From NCBI GenBank assembly GCA_003552585.1, contig PUNK01000004.1, positions 48,937 through 112,936 on the forward strand: a stretch of DNA of 64,000 nt, written 5' to 3'. Source of the stretch: Thermoplasmata archaeon (lineage in GTDB: Archaea; Thermoplasmatota; Thermoplasmata; Halarchaeoplasmatales; Halarchaeoplasmataceae). The notes beneath the pieces are model-generated. The model made no database searches, was not told the origin of the DNA, and was given only the letters and a program-made list of their open reading frames with translations. Below, piece by piece: positions 43,963-52,159 of the stretch. Position 1 is the first letter of the stretch; each line of letters starts with the position of its first letter. Position numbers and translations under genes: made by a program.

Positions 43963-45789
43963 ATGGTAGATAGACCCGAAGACCACAGGAACGAGATCGA
44001 GTTTATACAAAGTGTTGTTGGAAAATACTTTCCAATATATCAGACTGATGTCGAGTTTGATATAGTTAAGCTTTATGTTAGGATGTTCAAGGACAAGGAG
44101 GGTGAAGAGAAATTCGACCGATTGAGAAGAGAACTCGTTCCCATGAATTACATACCTCATCTTAGAGAAGAAGAAGGAGAGCAATTACTTCTCGTGAAAA
44201 AGCAGCCAGAGAGGAATTTCAAAAGTGTTAAGGTAAACCTGATCATGTTGTTTATAACCTTGGGGACAACACTTTTAGCAGGTATGTGGTGGTGGTCATA
44301 TTATGATCCCAGCGGTGAACCATTCATGTCTCTATACAATCTTGGTTACGGTGCACTTTTTTTCACACTGCCACTGATGTCCATATTGGGTGTACACGAG
44401 ATGGGTCATTATATGCTAGCTAGACATCACAACATAAAGGCATCTTTACCTTTTTTCCTTCCCGCCCCCCCACCACTCGGTACTATAGGAGCTTTTATTA
44501 GTATCAGAGAACCGATACCAGATAAAAAGTCATTGTTGGATCTAGGCATCGCAGGACCTATAGCTGGATTTATCGTTGCCATCCCTGTTTCCATACTCGG
44601 TTTGTATCTGGGCATGGTGATGGGAAGACCTCTACCTGCAGAGATGGAAGGCACCTTTATGATAGTCAACCTGCCTCTGATAATGAGGGCCCTCTCCCTT
44701 TTCTTGCCGATAGCAGAGGACGTTGTACTGCATCCAACTGCATTTGCCGGTTGGGTAGGTTTTCTTGTTACGGGTCTAAACCTTCTTCCAGCAGGACAGT
44801 TAGATGGAGGCCACGTATTCCGTTCACTATTTGGCGAAAACGCAAAATATGCCAGTTACATGGCCGCAGGATTTCTCGTCGTTGTTGGATTATGGTGGTA
44901 TCCCGGTTGGCTCTTGTTCGCTCTTATACTTTTCTTCCTAGTAGGTTTGAAACATCCCCCCCCTCTTAATGAGCTAAGCAATCTTGATGGTAAACGGAAG
45001 ATCGTTGGTGCACTTGCGATAGTGATATTGTTGACCACTTTTCATCCGATCCCGGTGGAGCAAGTGACCTATCGTCACGATTTTTCTATGGAGATAGATG
45101 AACCTCCTTCACCATCGGTGGTATTGAACGAATCTCTCAATTACACCGTCAGAATAGAAAATACTGGTGAACCTAGTGATGATGTGTATCGCATCAGTTC
45201 TCGCTTATCTCAAAACGAAGGCTGGAACTCCGATCTATACCTCAAGAATGAAACTACTCCTGAAGGAACAAATTATACGGACGCATCTTTAGCGCCTGGA
45301 GAATTCACCGAAGTCATTTTCAATGTGTGGCCCACGAGGGGTGCTTCAGAATCGGTTGTTCTAGAGATAAGTGCGAAATCGAACAATACTGGTCGAGAGA
45401 GAGTAGAAAACTTCACCATCGAACTGGGTTATTACTTCGATCTTTCCTTGGAGGACGATAGGTGGTATAAACTCATCGAAGATGGCACAGCCCAATTTAC
45501 GATGAGGATAGAAAACCATGGCAGAAGCGATACTTACGATGTGAGCACATCACATATAAGTGATCCCGACTGGAATGTTCTTTACACGTATGAGGACATA
45601 ACTGACGAGAACATTACGATCGAATTGGACTCCGGAGACACAGCATATTTCCATGTAGAGATTAAACAACTAGAGGGCCTGATTAGCAATGAACAGGACG
45701 TAAAATTGATAGATATTGAGGTCCTTGTCCGGTCGCGTGGGTTCGGTGGTCAAGAGACGAAGGAACTGATAGGGATACTGCTGGATTAA
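43963..45789 (+). CDS. site-2 protease family (M50) with external NEW3-like domains
   Basis: A 608-residue membrane metalloprotease. After about 90 cytosolic residues, hydrophobic helices carry the zinc motif HEMGH (145-149) and the second motif NLLPAGQLDGGHV (from residue 273). The membrane part ends near residue 370. Residues about 375-605 form two external beta-sandwich repeats (SLNYTVRIENTGEPSDDVYR and TAQFTMRIENHGRSDTYDVS) of the kind called NEW3/CARDB. The catalytic part may cleave membrane-bound regulators, and the external part may recognise substrates. The fusion is unusual for S2P-type proteases but seen in archaea. The gene ends by overlapping Trm11 by four bases. Confidence 0.9.
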   Translation: MVDRPEDHRNEIEFIQSVVGKYFPIYQTDVEFDIVKLYVRMFKDKEGEEKFDRLRRELVPMNYIPHLREEEGEQLLLVKKQPERNFKSVKVNLIMLFITLGTTLLAGMWWWSYYDPSGEPFMSLYNLGYGALFFTLPLMSILGVHEMGHYMLARHHNIKASLPFFLPAPPPLGTIGAFISIREPIPDKKSLLDLGIAGPIAGFIVAIPVSILGLYLGMVMGRPLPAEMEGTFMIVNLPLIMRALSLFLPIAEDVVLHPTAFAGWVGFLVTGLNLLPAGQLDGGHVFRSLFGENAKYASYMAAGFLVVVGLWWYPGWLLFALILFFLVGLKHPPPLNELSNLDGKRKIVGALAIVILLTTFHPIPVEQVTYRHDFSMEIDEPPSPSVVLNESLNYTVRIENTGEPSDDVYRISSRLSQNEGWNSDLYLKNETTPEGTNYTDASLAPGEFTEVIFNVWPTRGASESVVLEISAKSNNTGRERVENFTIELGYYFDLSLEDDRWYKLIEDGTAQFTMRIENHGRSDTYDVSTSHISDPDWNVLYTYEDITDENITIELDSGDTAYFHVEIKQLEGLISNEQDVKLIDIEVLVRSRGFGGQETKELIGILLD

Positions 45790-46763
45790 TCCTTTCTCAA
45801 TACTATAAAAAATCGGTCCAAGGAAGAATGAACTCGAGTTTTATGCTCTTCGACAAGAGTGAAGTATCTCTGGGCTGATTTTTTACATCTTTTATTGGGG
45901 AATATAGTTGAAAGATGACCTCCGCTTTTTAACCTATCATGGGAGACCTGCAAAAATCTTTCATACAGCTTTTCGGAATCCTCTCCTGAAGTTGAAGAGG
46001 CCCTACCATAAGGTGGATCTGTAACTATACAATCGATATCATCAGGGATGGTTTCTGAAAAATCCCCCTCACGAATTGGACAGGAGATGTGTAGCCACTC
46101 TAGATTCTTCCTTGATCCGTTGACCATCTCAGGGTCGATATCACCACCTGATACGTTCAAGTTCATAAGGCATGCTTCGATCAGTATCCCTCCAGTTCCG
46201 CAGAAAGGATCATGCATCGATTTACCGGGCCCAGCCCTTGCCAGGTTGATCAAAGCTCTGGCGTATCTTGGTTCCAATGATACTGGTGAGAAAAATGGAC
46301 GATGTTTAACTTCACGTTTTCTAAACATGGCTTTATTCGCTTTAAATTTAACAACTCCCACGTAGCACATATCGGAGACCAAAACCATCACTTCATTATC
46401 TGGATCATCAAGGTCGATAGGGTTACTTTTCGCAAGCTCCTCACCCAATTCTTTTTTTATTATTTTTGTGTCGGCTTTAGCTCCTTTCACCCGCCTTGTT
46501 TCTATACCCACACTTCCCATCGGTACTTCTATCTCGTCCTTTTTTTCAAGTATTTCTTCCTTGTGGCAGGTAAATTGTAGATCGAATATACGGTGGGTAA
46601 GCCCTAAACGTTTTCCGATCTCTTCGGCATCGATATCCGTTTTTACAACGAGTAAACCATCGGCTCTGCTGAATGAGGTGTAATCATTATCCAAAGCAGC
46701 AAGAATTTCTGCTGCCGCTAGTTCATAATATGGTCCAACAAGTTCGAATAAAAGATCATTCAT
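45786..46763 (-). CDS. tRNA guanosine-N2 methyltransferase (Trm11/Trm-G10 type)
   Basis: A 325-residue enzyme with an N-terminal THUMP-type RNA-binding region (about 1-160) and a C-terminal Rossmann methyltransferase. SAM-binding motif I is HDPFCGTGGILIEACLMN, and the catalytic motif IV is TDPPYGRAS, typical of N2-guanosine methylation. The archaeal relative modifies G10 of tRNA. The thioredoxin-like gene lies just upstream with an 8-bp overlap. Confidence 0.92.
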   Translation of the reverse strand: MNDLLFELVGPYYELAAAEILAALDNDYTSFSRADGLLVVKTDIDAEEIGKRLGLTHRIFDLQFTCHKEEILEKKDEIEVPMGSVGIETRRVKGAKADTKIIKKELGEELAKSNPIDLDDPDNEVMVLVSDMCYVGVVKFKANKAMFRKREVKHRPFFSPVSLEPRYARALINLARAGPGKSMHDPFCGTGGILIEACLMNLNVSGGDIDPEMVNGSRKNLEWLHISCPIREGDFSETIPDDIDCIVTDPPYGRASSTSGEDSEKLYERFLQVSHDRLKSGGHLSTIFPNKRCKKSAQRYFTLVEEHKTRVHSSLDRFFIVLRKD

Positions 46764-47028
46764 TTATTATTTCTTCCAAACGATGCCTTAATTTGTCCTC
46801 GGTAAGGGTCTCGACAAATTCGACTTCGTCGTTGATAATAACAGTTGGCACGTGGGTGATATCGTGTTTAGAGATAAGATTAGAACTGTCTCTCGCTTCT
46901 CGATATTCTACCTCAATGCCTTCAAAGTCTTGCAAAACATTTTCTATCGCTTCTTTTACTGGAGGACAATCCGGGCACGTATCGGAGTATATTACATCTA
47001 TCTTCGTATTCTTTTTTTCCGCGCTCAT
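46756..47028 (-). CDS. thioredoxin/glutaredoxin-like protein
   Basis: A 90-residue thioredoxin-fold protein. The redox motif CPDC is followed by PPVKEAIENVL, and the cis-proline element is THVPTVIINDEVEFVETL. Small size and lack of a second domain fit archaeal glutaredoxin-like proteins. I start at ATG 47028 (MSAEKKN): a TATA-like ATTAAAAACC lies about 25-30 bp upstream, making a longer start at a TTG (47070) unlikely. It overlaps Trm11 by eight bases and probably shares its transcript. Confidence 0.88.
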   Translation of the reverse strand: MSAEKKNTKIDVIYSDTCPDCPPVKEAIENVLQDFEGIEVEYREARDSSNLISKHDITHVPTVIINDEVEFVETLTEDKLRHRLEEIINE

Positions 47029-47159
47029 ATCCGTTAAAATAGGTAGCCGGGTTTTTAATCTTTCCCACAAAGGTGAGATGATGTATCGTTCATGAATGAG
47101 CTTAAATAGTAAGATATATTTAGAGCATCTCAGTATCGAAAAGCAAGAGCAAGCAGGTT

Positions 47160-47296
47160 ATTTATAAAACGCTGATCGGACTCTATGGTATTACATCCAG
47201 TTGTCACACCATCAGAAGTCGTAACAACTCCTTCTTGCGGGTCGACGTGGGAAGGAATTTCCACTAACTCCTCGTTATTCACAAACGCTCATAACT
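47160..47296 (+). ncRNA. possible transcribed leader or small RNA ahead of tRNA-Leu
   Basis: TTTATAAAAC at 47161-47170 is a good TATA element with no gene behind it except tRNA-Leu, whose own upstream 40 bp lacks one. A transcript from about 47188 would include two consecutive stems: AGTTGT / ACAACT (47199-47229) and TCCTTC / GAAGGA (47229-47256). This could be a long tRNA leader or a separate two-hairpin RNA. No box C/D or clear H/ACA signature is seen. Confidence 0.25.
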
Positions 47297-47381
47297 GCGG
47301 GGGTAGCCAAGCATGGCCAACGGCGATAGACTCAAGATCTATTCCCATAGGGGTCCGAGGGTTCAAATCCCTTCCCCCGCA
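47297..47381 (+). tRNA. tRNA-Leu (anticodon CAA)
   Basis: An 85-base type II tRNA. The acceptor stem GCGGGGG / CCCCCGC, the D arm (GCCAAGCATGGCC), the anticodon stem ATAGA / TCTAT with loop CTCAAGA, a long variable arm typical of leucine and serine tRNAs, and the T arm GAGGGTTCAAATCCCTT are visible. The loop gives anticodon CAA, reading UUG. No CCA is encoded; a T-rich stretch follows. The last eight bases are part of a duplicated 39-bp segment downstream. Confidence 0.95.
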
Positions 47382-47458
47382 TTATTTTATTTTTAATGAA
47401 ATAAAAAGGGGGCGTCAGTCCCCTGCATCATTTTACCCATAATGAAATAAAAGAGGGG
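47374..47458 (+). repeat. tandem 39-bp repeat including the tRNA-Leu 3' end
   Basis: Copy 1 (47374-47412) begins with the tRNA 3' end CCCCCGCATT. Copy 2 (47420-47458) begins CCCCTGCATC. They match at 31 of 39 positions, with four mismatches clustered at copy positions 17-20. Each copy starts with a C run and ends with a G run, so each could also fold into an AT-rich hairpin. A duplicated tRNA 3' end is the usual scar of integration at a tRNA gene; duplicated terminator hairpins are the alternative. Confidence 0.7.
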
Positions 47459-47473
47459 AGTCGTATACAAATT

Positions 47474-47599
47474 GGCATCGAGGATAGGATCGTCGAACGG
47501 AACATCGCAGTAGTTAAAGGACTTTTAGAAGATGTCGTAGCTGCTGTTGAGCATCATATCGTGGAGGTTAAAGTTAAATGGATGAATATAAAGAAATAA
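47474..47599 (+). pseudogene. C-terminal gene fragment without start
   Basis: An open frame reads GIEDRIVERNIAVVKGLLED, then VVAAVEHHIVEVKVKW and a few more residues to a TAA at 47597-47599. It has no ATG, GTG or ribosome site at its beginning. Its end is repeated in the small secreted frame at 48337-48513 (shared HHIVEVKVK). It is best seen as the remains of a larger gene, left when this region was duplicated and rearranged. Confidence 0.45.
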
Positions 47600-47835
47600 A
47601 TAAATATTGAACTGGCCATTTATAATAGTACAAACGAAATATATATATGTATGAGTGTTCCTATACCTATAGACGAGAGTGATACGATATCAGGGAAGAT
47701 CTCCGAAGACAATAAGTTACGTATGAAGGTGATTCTGATAGCTTTTATGCTTATATTCACTATGATCGCAACGGGATGCCTGACCGGTGAAGATACGATA
47801 AGTGTTGATGTGGACGAAGGATTCGATGAGATGAC
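47547..47835 (+). repeat. direct repeat, copy 1 (gene remnant end, promoter and lipoprotein signal)
   Basis: This segment recurs at 48479-48751 with small insertions and substitutions. It includes the HHIVEVKVK fragment end, the TATA-containing promoter (AAATATATATATG at about 47638-47650), the untranslated leader and the signal peptide plus first residues of lipoprotein 1. After GATGAGATGA the two copies diverge into different mature proteins. Confidence 0.85.
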
Positions 47836-48340
47836 TTTGGAATACCTGCCAGGGCCTGATGAAGTGACAACGTATCCAAACGTATCGGCTACAGCCACGA
47901 CACATATCAACAACGATAGTTATATGAAATTCGATGTTATCCCCAGGTCTATCATGGTCACTGAGCGTTCTCAAATAATCAACCTAAATTTAAGTGCAGA
48001 GACAATCCTTGCAGAGGATCTGAAACCTACCTCTTTCAAATTCACCTTCAGGTTGATCGAGGCTGAGGAGTTTGCGGATAATTTTATGCATTTTCAGAAG
48101 GAACGGACGGAAACAGATAATAATACCTTTGTATTTGAAGAACGCATTTCAAGATACTCTCATGCATTACATTTTGATGTAAATTCCTATGTATTCCATA
48201 CAGAAACTCTTCTCCAATGGGACATATGGAACACCAGTTGGGGCTACCCCGCCACACTGGAGGTTACTGCATCGCTTGATGGTTTTGCAGAAGAAGTAGT
48301 TGCTACTATCTACGTACATATAAGAGGTGATGAAATATGA
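47723..48340 (+). CDS. secreted lipoprotein 1 of a tandem pair, unknown function
   Basis: A 205-residue protein. The start at ATG 47723 gives a clear lipoprotein signal, MKVILIAFMLIFTMIATGC, with the lipid-attached Cys at position 19. A longer in-frame ATG at 47651 is rejected because it lies directly at the TATA box, before any likely transcript start. The mature part is beta-rich with Asn and Thr, and a C-terminal segment LEVTASLDGFAEEVVATIYV matches a segment inside lipoprotein 2. It was formed by duplication with the next lipoprotein. The stop overlaps the ATG of the small secreted frame at 48337. Confidence 0.7.
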   Translation: MKVILIAFMLIFTMIATGCLTGEDTISVDVDEGFDEMTLEYLPGPDEVTTYPNVSATATTHINNDSYMKFDVIPRSIMVTERSQIINLNLSAETILAEDLKPTSFKFTFRLIEAEEFADNFMHFQKERTETDNNTFVFEERISRYSHALHFDVNSYVFHTETLLQWDIWNTSWGYPATLEVTASLDGFAEEVVATIYVHIRGDEI

Positions 48341-48513
48341 ATATCAAACTTCGAAGCTTATCGGTCATCATGTTGATCCTCGTATCATCTATGATAGTAA
48401 TGCCTACCAGTGTGAGTGCCGAAGAAACTGTTGAACCAACGGATGAGGATGTATGGTTTCGATACAATCATTTGTGGTTTGAGCATCATATCGTGGAGGT
48501 TAAAGTTAAATAG
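48337..48513 (+). CDS. small secreted protein, probably a truncated remnant
   Basis: A 58-residue frame that overlaps the lipoprotein 1 stop by four bases (ATGA). Residues 1-28 are a signal peptide (MNIKLRSLSVIMLILVSSMI, then VMPTSVSA). The remainder, EETVEPTDEDVWFRYNHLW, ends in FEHHIVEVKVK, the same end as the fragment at 47474-47599. The simplest reading is a larger secreted protein that lost its middle when the direct repeat formed. It has coupling geometry and may still be translated. Confidence 0.5.
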   Translation: MNIKLRSLSVIMLILVSSMIVMPTSVSAEETVEPTDEDVWFRYNHLWFEHHIVEVKVK

Positions 48514-48751
48514 ATGAATATAAATAAATATTGAACTGACCAGTTATAATAAACAAACGAAATATATATATGAGTATTCCTATACCAAACGAGAGTGATA
48601 CGATATCAGGGAAGATCTCCGAAGACAAAAAGTTACGTATGAAGGTGATTCCGATAGCTTTTATGCTTATATTCACCATGATCGCAACGGGATGCCTGAC
48701 CGATGAAGATACGATAAGTGTTGATGTGGAAGAAGGATTCGATGAGATGAC
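48479..48751 (+). repeat. direct repeat, copy 2
   Basis: Second copy of 47547-47835. It carries the HHIVEVKVK end, the same TATA promoter and the signal peptide of lipoprotein 2. The copy is shorter by about 16 bases, through small deletions in the promoter upstream region and leader. Confidence 0.85.
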
Positions 48752-49679
48752 CGCAGAGTATCAACCTTCTCCTACTGGTTGGAACTATCAGTTAGCGTCC
48801 ACTGCAACAACATATGTCAACGAGAACAGTAGTTTGGAACTTGAGGTGAGAGTGGAGAATGTAGTGGTTTGGAGTGCTCAATCCATTGAGTATCAAAACA
48901 TGTTAATTACTGTGCACGCTAACGGTTATTTCGAAGACGAGCTATCTCCAGAAACCTTGGAGTTCAGGGCTCGTGGACTTGACGGAGTAAATGTATCGCA
49001 TAACGATTTTATTTTCCTTCCAAAGCGCGGTACATACGAAGGATGCAGCCTCTGGGATGGCGGATACAATCATTATGGTCGTGGTACGGATACCGCCGAT
49101 GTTGGTTCAGACATAGAACAAAACAATTTTTCCGCAAGAGAAGTTGAACTAGAGTGGCGCATACCACAATCCAATTTTGGAAAGCCTTACACATTGGAGA
49201 TCCAGGCGGTTGTTGGAGGCTTTGCAGAAGAAGTAGTTGCCACTGTGCGTGTGCACATCGACCTGTTCTCGAAGATAGAAAGTTTTGAAGCAAGTACGGA
49301 CAGCGAGCATTACTATACGAGTGACTACACTTCGGAAGAGGAAGCGGCGGAAGGAAATTTCTATGTGCGGCCAGAACTGAACTACCGGTTCGAGAACCTG
49401 CCCGGGGGCGAGGATTCCCTGTACGAGGTCGAGATATACGCAAGAAATTTTTACAGAGGAAGTGGCTACGAGATGGTACAAAACGAAAGTGATATGAAAG
49501 CGGGAGAAGATCACACGGCCGTCCCTACGATCCCGATCGATGAATGGGGGAGTGATATGCTGGTAATACTAAGGTTCGTGATAATTTCGCAGGAAAGTAA
49601 TTGGGTTTACGATTCGCTAGAGGACGAAGAGTTTGAGTTGAAATTCACCGTTACGATCGACGGAGGTGGTGACGTATGA
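48639..49679 (+). CDS. secreted lipoprotein 2 of a tandem pair, unknown function
   Basis: A 346-residue lipoprotein with signal MKVIPIAFMLIFTMIATGC (lipid Cys at 19), nearly identical to lipoprotein 1 for about the first 37 residues. The mature domain is different in sequence but has the same end of domain 1, AVVGGFAEEVVATVRVHI. It then adds a second domain of about 140 residues (ENLPGGEDSLYEVEIYARNF, then VILRFVIISQE). Both domains are beta-rich, like Ig-type surface modules. The start is chosen at ATG 48639 for the same promoter reason as its twin. Function unknown. Confidence 0.7.
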   Translation: MKVIPIAFMLIFTMIATGCLTDEDTISVDVEEGFDEMTAEYQPSPTGWNYQLASTATTYVNENSSLELEVRVENVVVWSAQSIEYQNMLITVHANGYFEDELSPETLEFRARGLDGVNVSHNDFIFLPKRGTYEGCSLWDGGYNHYGRGTDTADVGSDIEQNNFSAREVELEWRIPQSNFGKPYTLEIQAVVGGFAEEVVATVRVHIDLFSKIESFEASTDSEHYYTSDYTSEEEAAEGNFYVRPELNYRFENLPGGEDSLYEVEIYARNFYRGSGYEMVQNESDMKAGEDHTAVPTIPIDEWGSDMLVILRFVIISQESNWVYDSLEDEEFELKFTVTIDGGGDV

Positions 49680-49869
49680 GATATAGGAAGTCAAAAACCC
49701 TTCTAGTCACCATTATTATATTATGTGCGGTGACATGGTAAACATCGTACCCGGCGAGCACATCATTCTAACCTTCGAGATACCGGATAAAAATCCATCA
49801 CCAGTATTCGAGGTACGGGACTACATGCTGTTCTCCAGAGGCTACTACCAGCTGTACGAGGGAAGCTGA
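49676..49869 (+). pseudogene. broken gene for a secreted protein
   Basis: An ATG at 49676, overlapping the lipoprotein 2 stop, opens MRYRKSKTLLVTIIILCAVT, a good signal peptide, and stops at TAA 49739 after 21 codons. A second frame, open from ATG 49735, continues NIVPGEHIILTFEIPDKNPS and ends LFSRGYYQLYEGS at 49869. A signal peptide in one frame followed at once by a typical domain end in another is best explained by a deletion. Separate small proteins are possible but less likely. Confidence 0.55.
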
Positions 49870-49946
49870 CATATTCTCCCCTTTTCTTTTTATTTTATTT
49901 CCTTTGTACAGCGGTCTATTCAAAATAAGATGGTGGATATTTTTTA

Positions 49947-50615
49947 TTATCTCTCCATGTATTCGATAGGATCCGACAAACCAGCGTCCCTGAAACCCTT
50001 GAGCCGCAATCTGCAGGAGTCACACGTACCACAGGCTTTATCTCCATCTCTGTAGCAGCTCCAGGTTAGTTCTAAGGGAACACCTAATTCTTCAGCACGT
50101 TGTATGATATCGGCCTTGGACATGTTCTGCAAGGGGACACGTATGTCTATCGGGTTCCCTTCGACCCCTCGTCGTGTGCCCTCTTCCACCACCCTTTGAA
50201 ATGCTTGATAAAATTCTGGTCGACAGTCGGGATAACCACTGAAATCGACTGCGTTTGCACCTATGTAGACTGCGTCCGCTTCCACGCTTTCAGCGTACGA
50301 TAATGCAAAGCTGAGTAAGATGATGTTCCTGGCGGGGACATATGTGCTTGGTATGCTATCTTCCTTCTTTATTGGAACATCCGACCCACCCTTTAGAAGA
50401 GATGATTTAGCGATTTCGGATAAGGGTATGTTCAGCACGAGATGTTCCTGCACCCCGTAGCGCTCAGCTAATCTTTTGGCAAATTCAACTTCTTTATACG
50501 CCTTTTGACCGTATCTGAAGGTCAAAGCATATATGTTCTCCATATCTCTGTCAGCTATCCCCAGGGCCGCAGCAGAGTCTAATCCACCGGAAAGGAGAAC
50601 GACGCCGTCACTCAA
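49947..50615 (-). CDS. queC: 7-cyano-7-deazaguanine synthase (QueC)
   Basis: A 222-residue PP-loop enzyme that turns 7-carboxy-7-deazaguanine into preQ0, the precursor of archaeosine in archaeal tRNA. The PP-loop SGGLDSAAAL (9-18) and the C-terminal zinc cluster CYRDGDKACGTCDSC are intact. It starts at a TTG (50615) directly after the queD stop; AGGAGGG lies seven bases upstream. The two genes form an operon with QueD. QueE, which makes the intermediate between them, is not in the window. Confidence 0.95.
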   Translation of the reverse strand: MSDGVVLLSGGLDSAAALGIADRDMENIYALTFRYGQKAYKEVEFAKRLAERYGVQEHLVLNIPLSEIAKSSLLKGGSDVPIKKEDSIPSTYVPARNIILLSFALSYAESVEADAVYIGANAVDFSGYPDCRPEFYQAFQRVVEEGTRRGVEGNPIDIRVPLQNMSKADIIQRAEELGVPLELTWSCYRDGDKACGTCDSCRLRLKGFRDAGLSDPIEYMER

Positions 50616-51089
50616 TTACAGTTCCCTCCTGGTCCACGCACCCTGCCCCTGAGACTCATCTACTCCTACCTCCACTGAGTATATGTTGTCCGAGAAGGTA
50701 ACCTCTTGGAGAAGTCGCTCCATAACATATCGAGAGAGCTGCTCAGTGGTGGTATATTCTATATCTATGAATTTGACATCCTCTCTCGGAAATACGTATC
50801 TTTTTTTATCCATCACCACTTCAACCTCCTGTTTATTTTTCTTCAACGAACGCATGCCTTCAGCTAGGAGCATCTTATGATCGAGTTCATCAGCTATCTT
50901 TCTTAAAGCTTTTTTGAGGGGAACGAAATCCAACACAAATCCACCTTCTGTCTCCTCTCCTTCTATCCTCGCGTGGAGAGCATAGTTATGACCGTGCAAT
51001 CTACCACACTTGTCATGTTCTGGCAGTATATGTGATGCGGAGAATCCTATATGGGCTTCCCAGCCGTTTAGCTCCAATCTGATCATCAT
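50616..51089 (-). CDS. queD: 6-carboxy-5,6,7,8-tetrahydropterin synthase (QueD)
   Basis: A 157-residue member of the QueD/PTPS family acting on dihydroneopterin triphosphate. The zinc-binding histidines are in FSASHILPEHDKCGRLHGHN (His of SAS-H and the HGHN pair), and the catalytic cysteine is the C of DKCGRLHGH. The Asp-His element ELDHKMLLAEG and the terminal Glu in VEVGVDESQGQG complete the site. The protein is somewhat longer than the bacterial form of about 120 residues, through a 30-residue insert around RSLKKNKQEVEVVMDKKRYV. Confidence 0.92.
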   Translation of the reverse strand: MMIRLELNGWEAHIGFSASHILPEHDKCGRLHGHNYALHARIEGEETEGGFVLDFVPLKKALRKIADELDHKMLLAEGMRSLKKNKQEVEVVMDKKRYVFPREDVKFIDIEYTTTEQLSRYVMERLLQEVTFSDNIYSVEVGVDESQGQGAWTRREL

Positions 51090-51185
51090 ATCATCCGGTT
51101 AAATACATAAAGGTGGACTATGATTTTAAAGCTTTTCAGAGATATGCCTAAATATCAGTGTTAGGGTATTAATGAATGTGGTAAC

Positions 51186-52121
51186 ATGGATCCGACCTTT
51201 GATGCTCGAAGTCTGATCGAAAGGATAAGTGAAGATGAGAAGGCCCATGCTTTGAAGATCAACACCGAAGTCAGAAAATCGCTTGCGGAGTTCCTGAGAA
51301 ATGAAGGTTTTTTAGAGATACCTCCAGTCATCATCTCTACCATCACCGATCCTCTTTTTCACTCTACAGGGGGTGCTGAGATAGAATATGCGGGTGCCAA
51401 ATTCCGTCTAACCAAAAGCATGATCTTTCATAAACAACTAGCCATTTTAGCACATGATAAAATATTCTCCTTCTCCCCCAACATCAGGTTGGAACCACCA
51501 GAGATGGCAGACACGGGAGCACATCTTCTTGAGTTCACCCAGCTCGATTTGGAGATGGCCTATGAGCCCAGGAACTCGGTCATAGAGTTGGCTGAAGATA
51601 TGATATGCCACGTTATTTCACATGTTAAAAAGAATTGCCAGGAACAGCTGGATCGTTTTGGTCGTGATCTGAACGTTCCGGATAAACCATTCGAACGAAT
51701 AACCTACAAAGAAGCACACGATGAATATGGGGGTATTTACGAGGAGGTACTTTCCCAGAAGAAAAAAGAGCCCTTTTGGATAATAGATTATCCTATAACT
51801 GGGCGGGAGTTTTATGATAGGGAGAAGCCAGATGATCCAGGATTTTTAGATGATATGGACATGATATACCCGGAAGGTTATGGAGAGGCCTTATCAGGTG
51901 GTTCCCGTGAATACCGGCGAGATAGGATAGAAAAAAGGATACTACGCCAGGGTCTTGACCTAGATGATTATCACGTCTATCTTGAGCTGGCGGAGGAAGG
52001 CCTCTCCCCCTCATCGGGATTCGGACTCGGTATCGAGAGGCTGGTACGATACATCTGTGGCCTCTCGGACCTCGAGGCCATCACCCTATTTCCAAAAACA
52101 CCCGGTTCCGTCTCCATCTGA
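51186..52121 (+). CDS. archaeal asparagine synthetase, class II aaRS-like
   Basis: A 311-residue protein that looks like the catalytic core of asparaginyl/aspartyl-tRNA synthetase without the anticodon-binding domain. Motif 2 is FSPNIRLEPPEMADTGAHLL and motif 3 is GFGLGIERLVRYICGLSDLE. This matches the AS-AR family known from Pyrococcus, which makes asparagine from aspartate and ammonia. An orphan tRNA-synthetase-like paralogue with another role is the alternative. Transcribed to the right, followed by FKBP after 38 bases. Confidence 0.88.
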   Translation: MDPTFDARSLIERISEDEKAHALKINTEVRKSLAEFLRNEGFLEIPPVIISTITDPLFHSTGGAEIEYAGAKFRLTKSMIFHKQLAILAHDKIFSFSPNIRLEPPEMADTGAHLLEFTQLDLEMAYEPRNSVIELAEDMICHVISHVKKNCQEQLDRFGRDLNVPDKPFERITYKEAHDEYGGIYEEVLSQKKKEPFWIIDYPITGREFYDREKPDDPGFLDDMDMIYPEGYGEALSGGSREYRRDRIEKRILRQGLDLDDYHVYLELAEEGLSPSSGFGLGIERLVRYICGLSDLEAITLFPKTPGSVSI

Positions 52122-52159
52122 ACACCACATTAATAAAACCCCTCTAGCTATCTTATCCC

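Noticed and set aside
48481..48751. CRISPR or short tandem array
   Set aside because: Only two long, imperfect copies exist and they contain a promoter and a signal peptide; no regular spacers.
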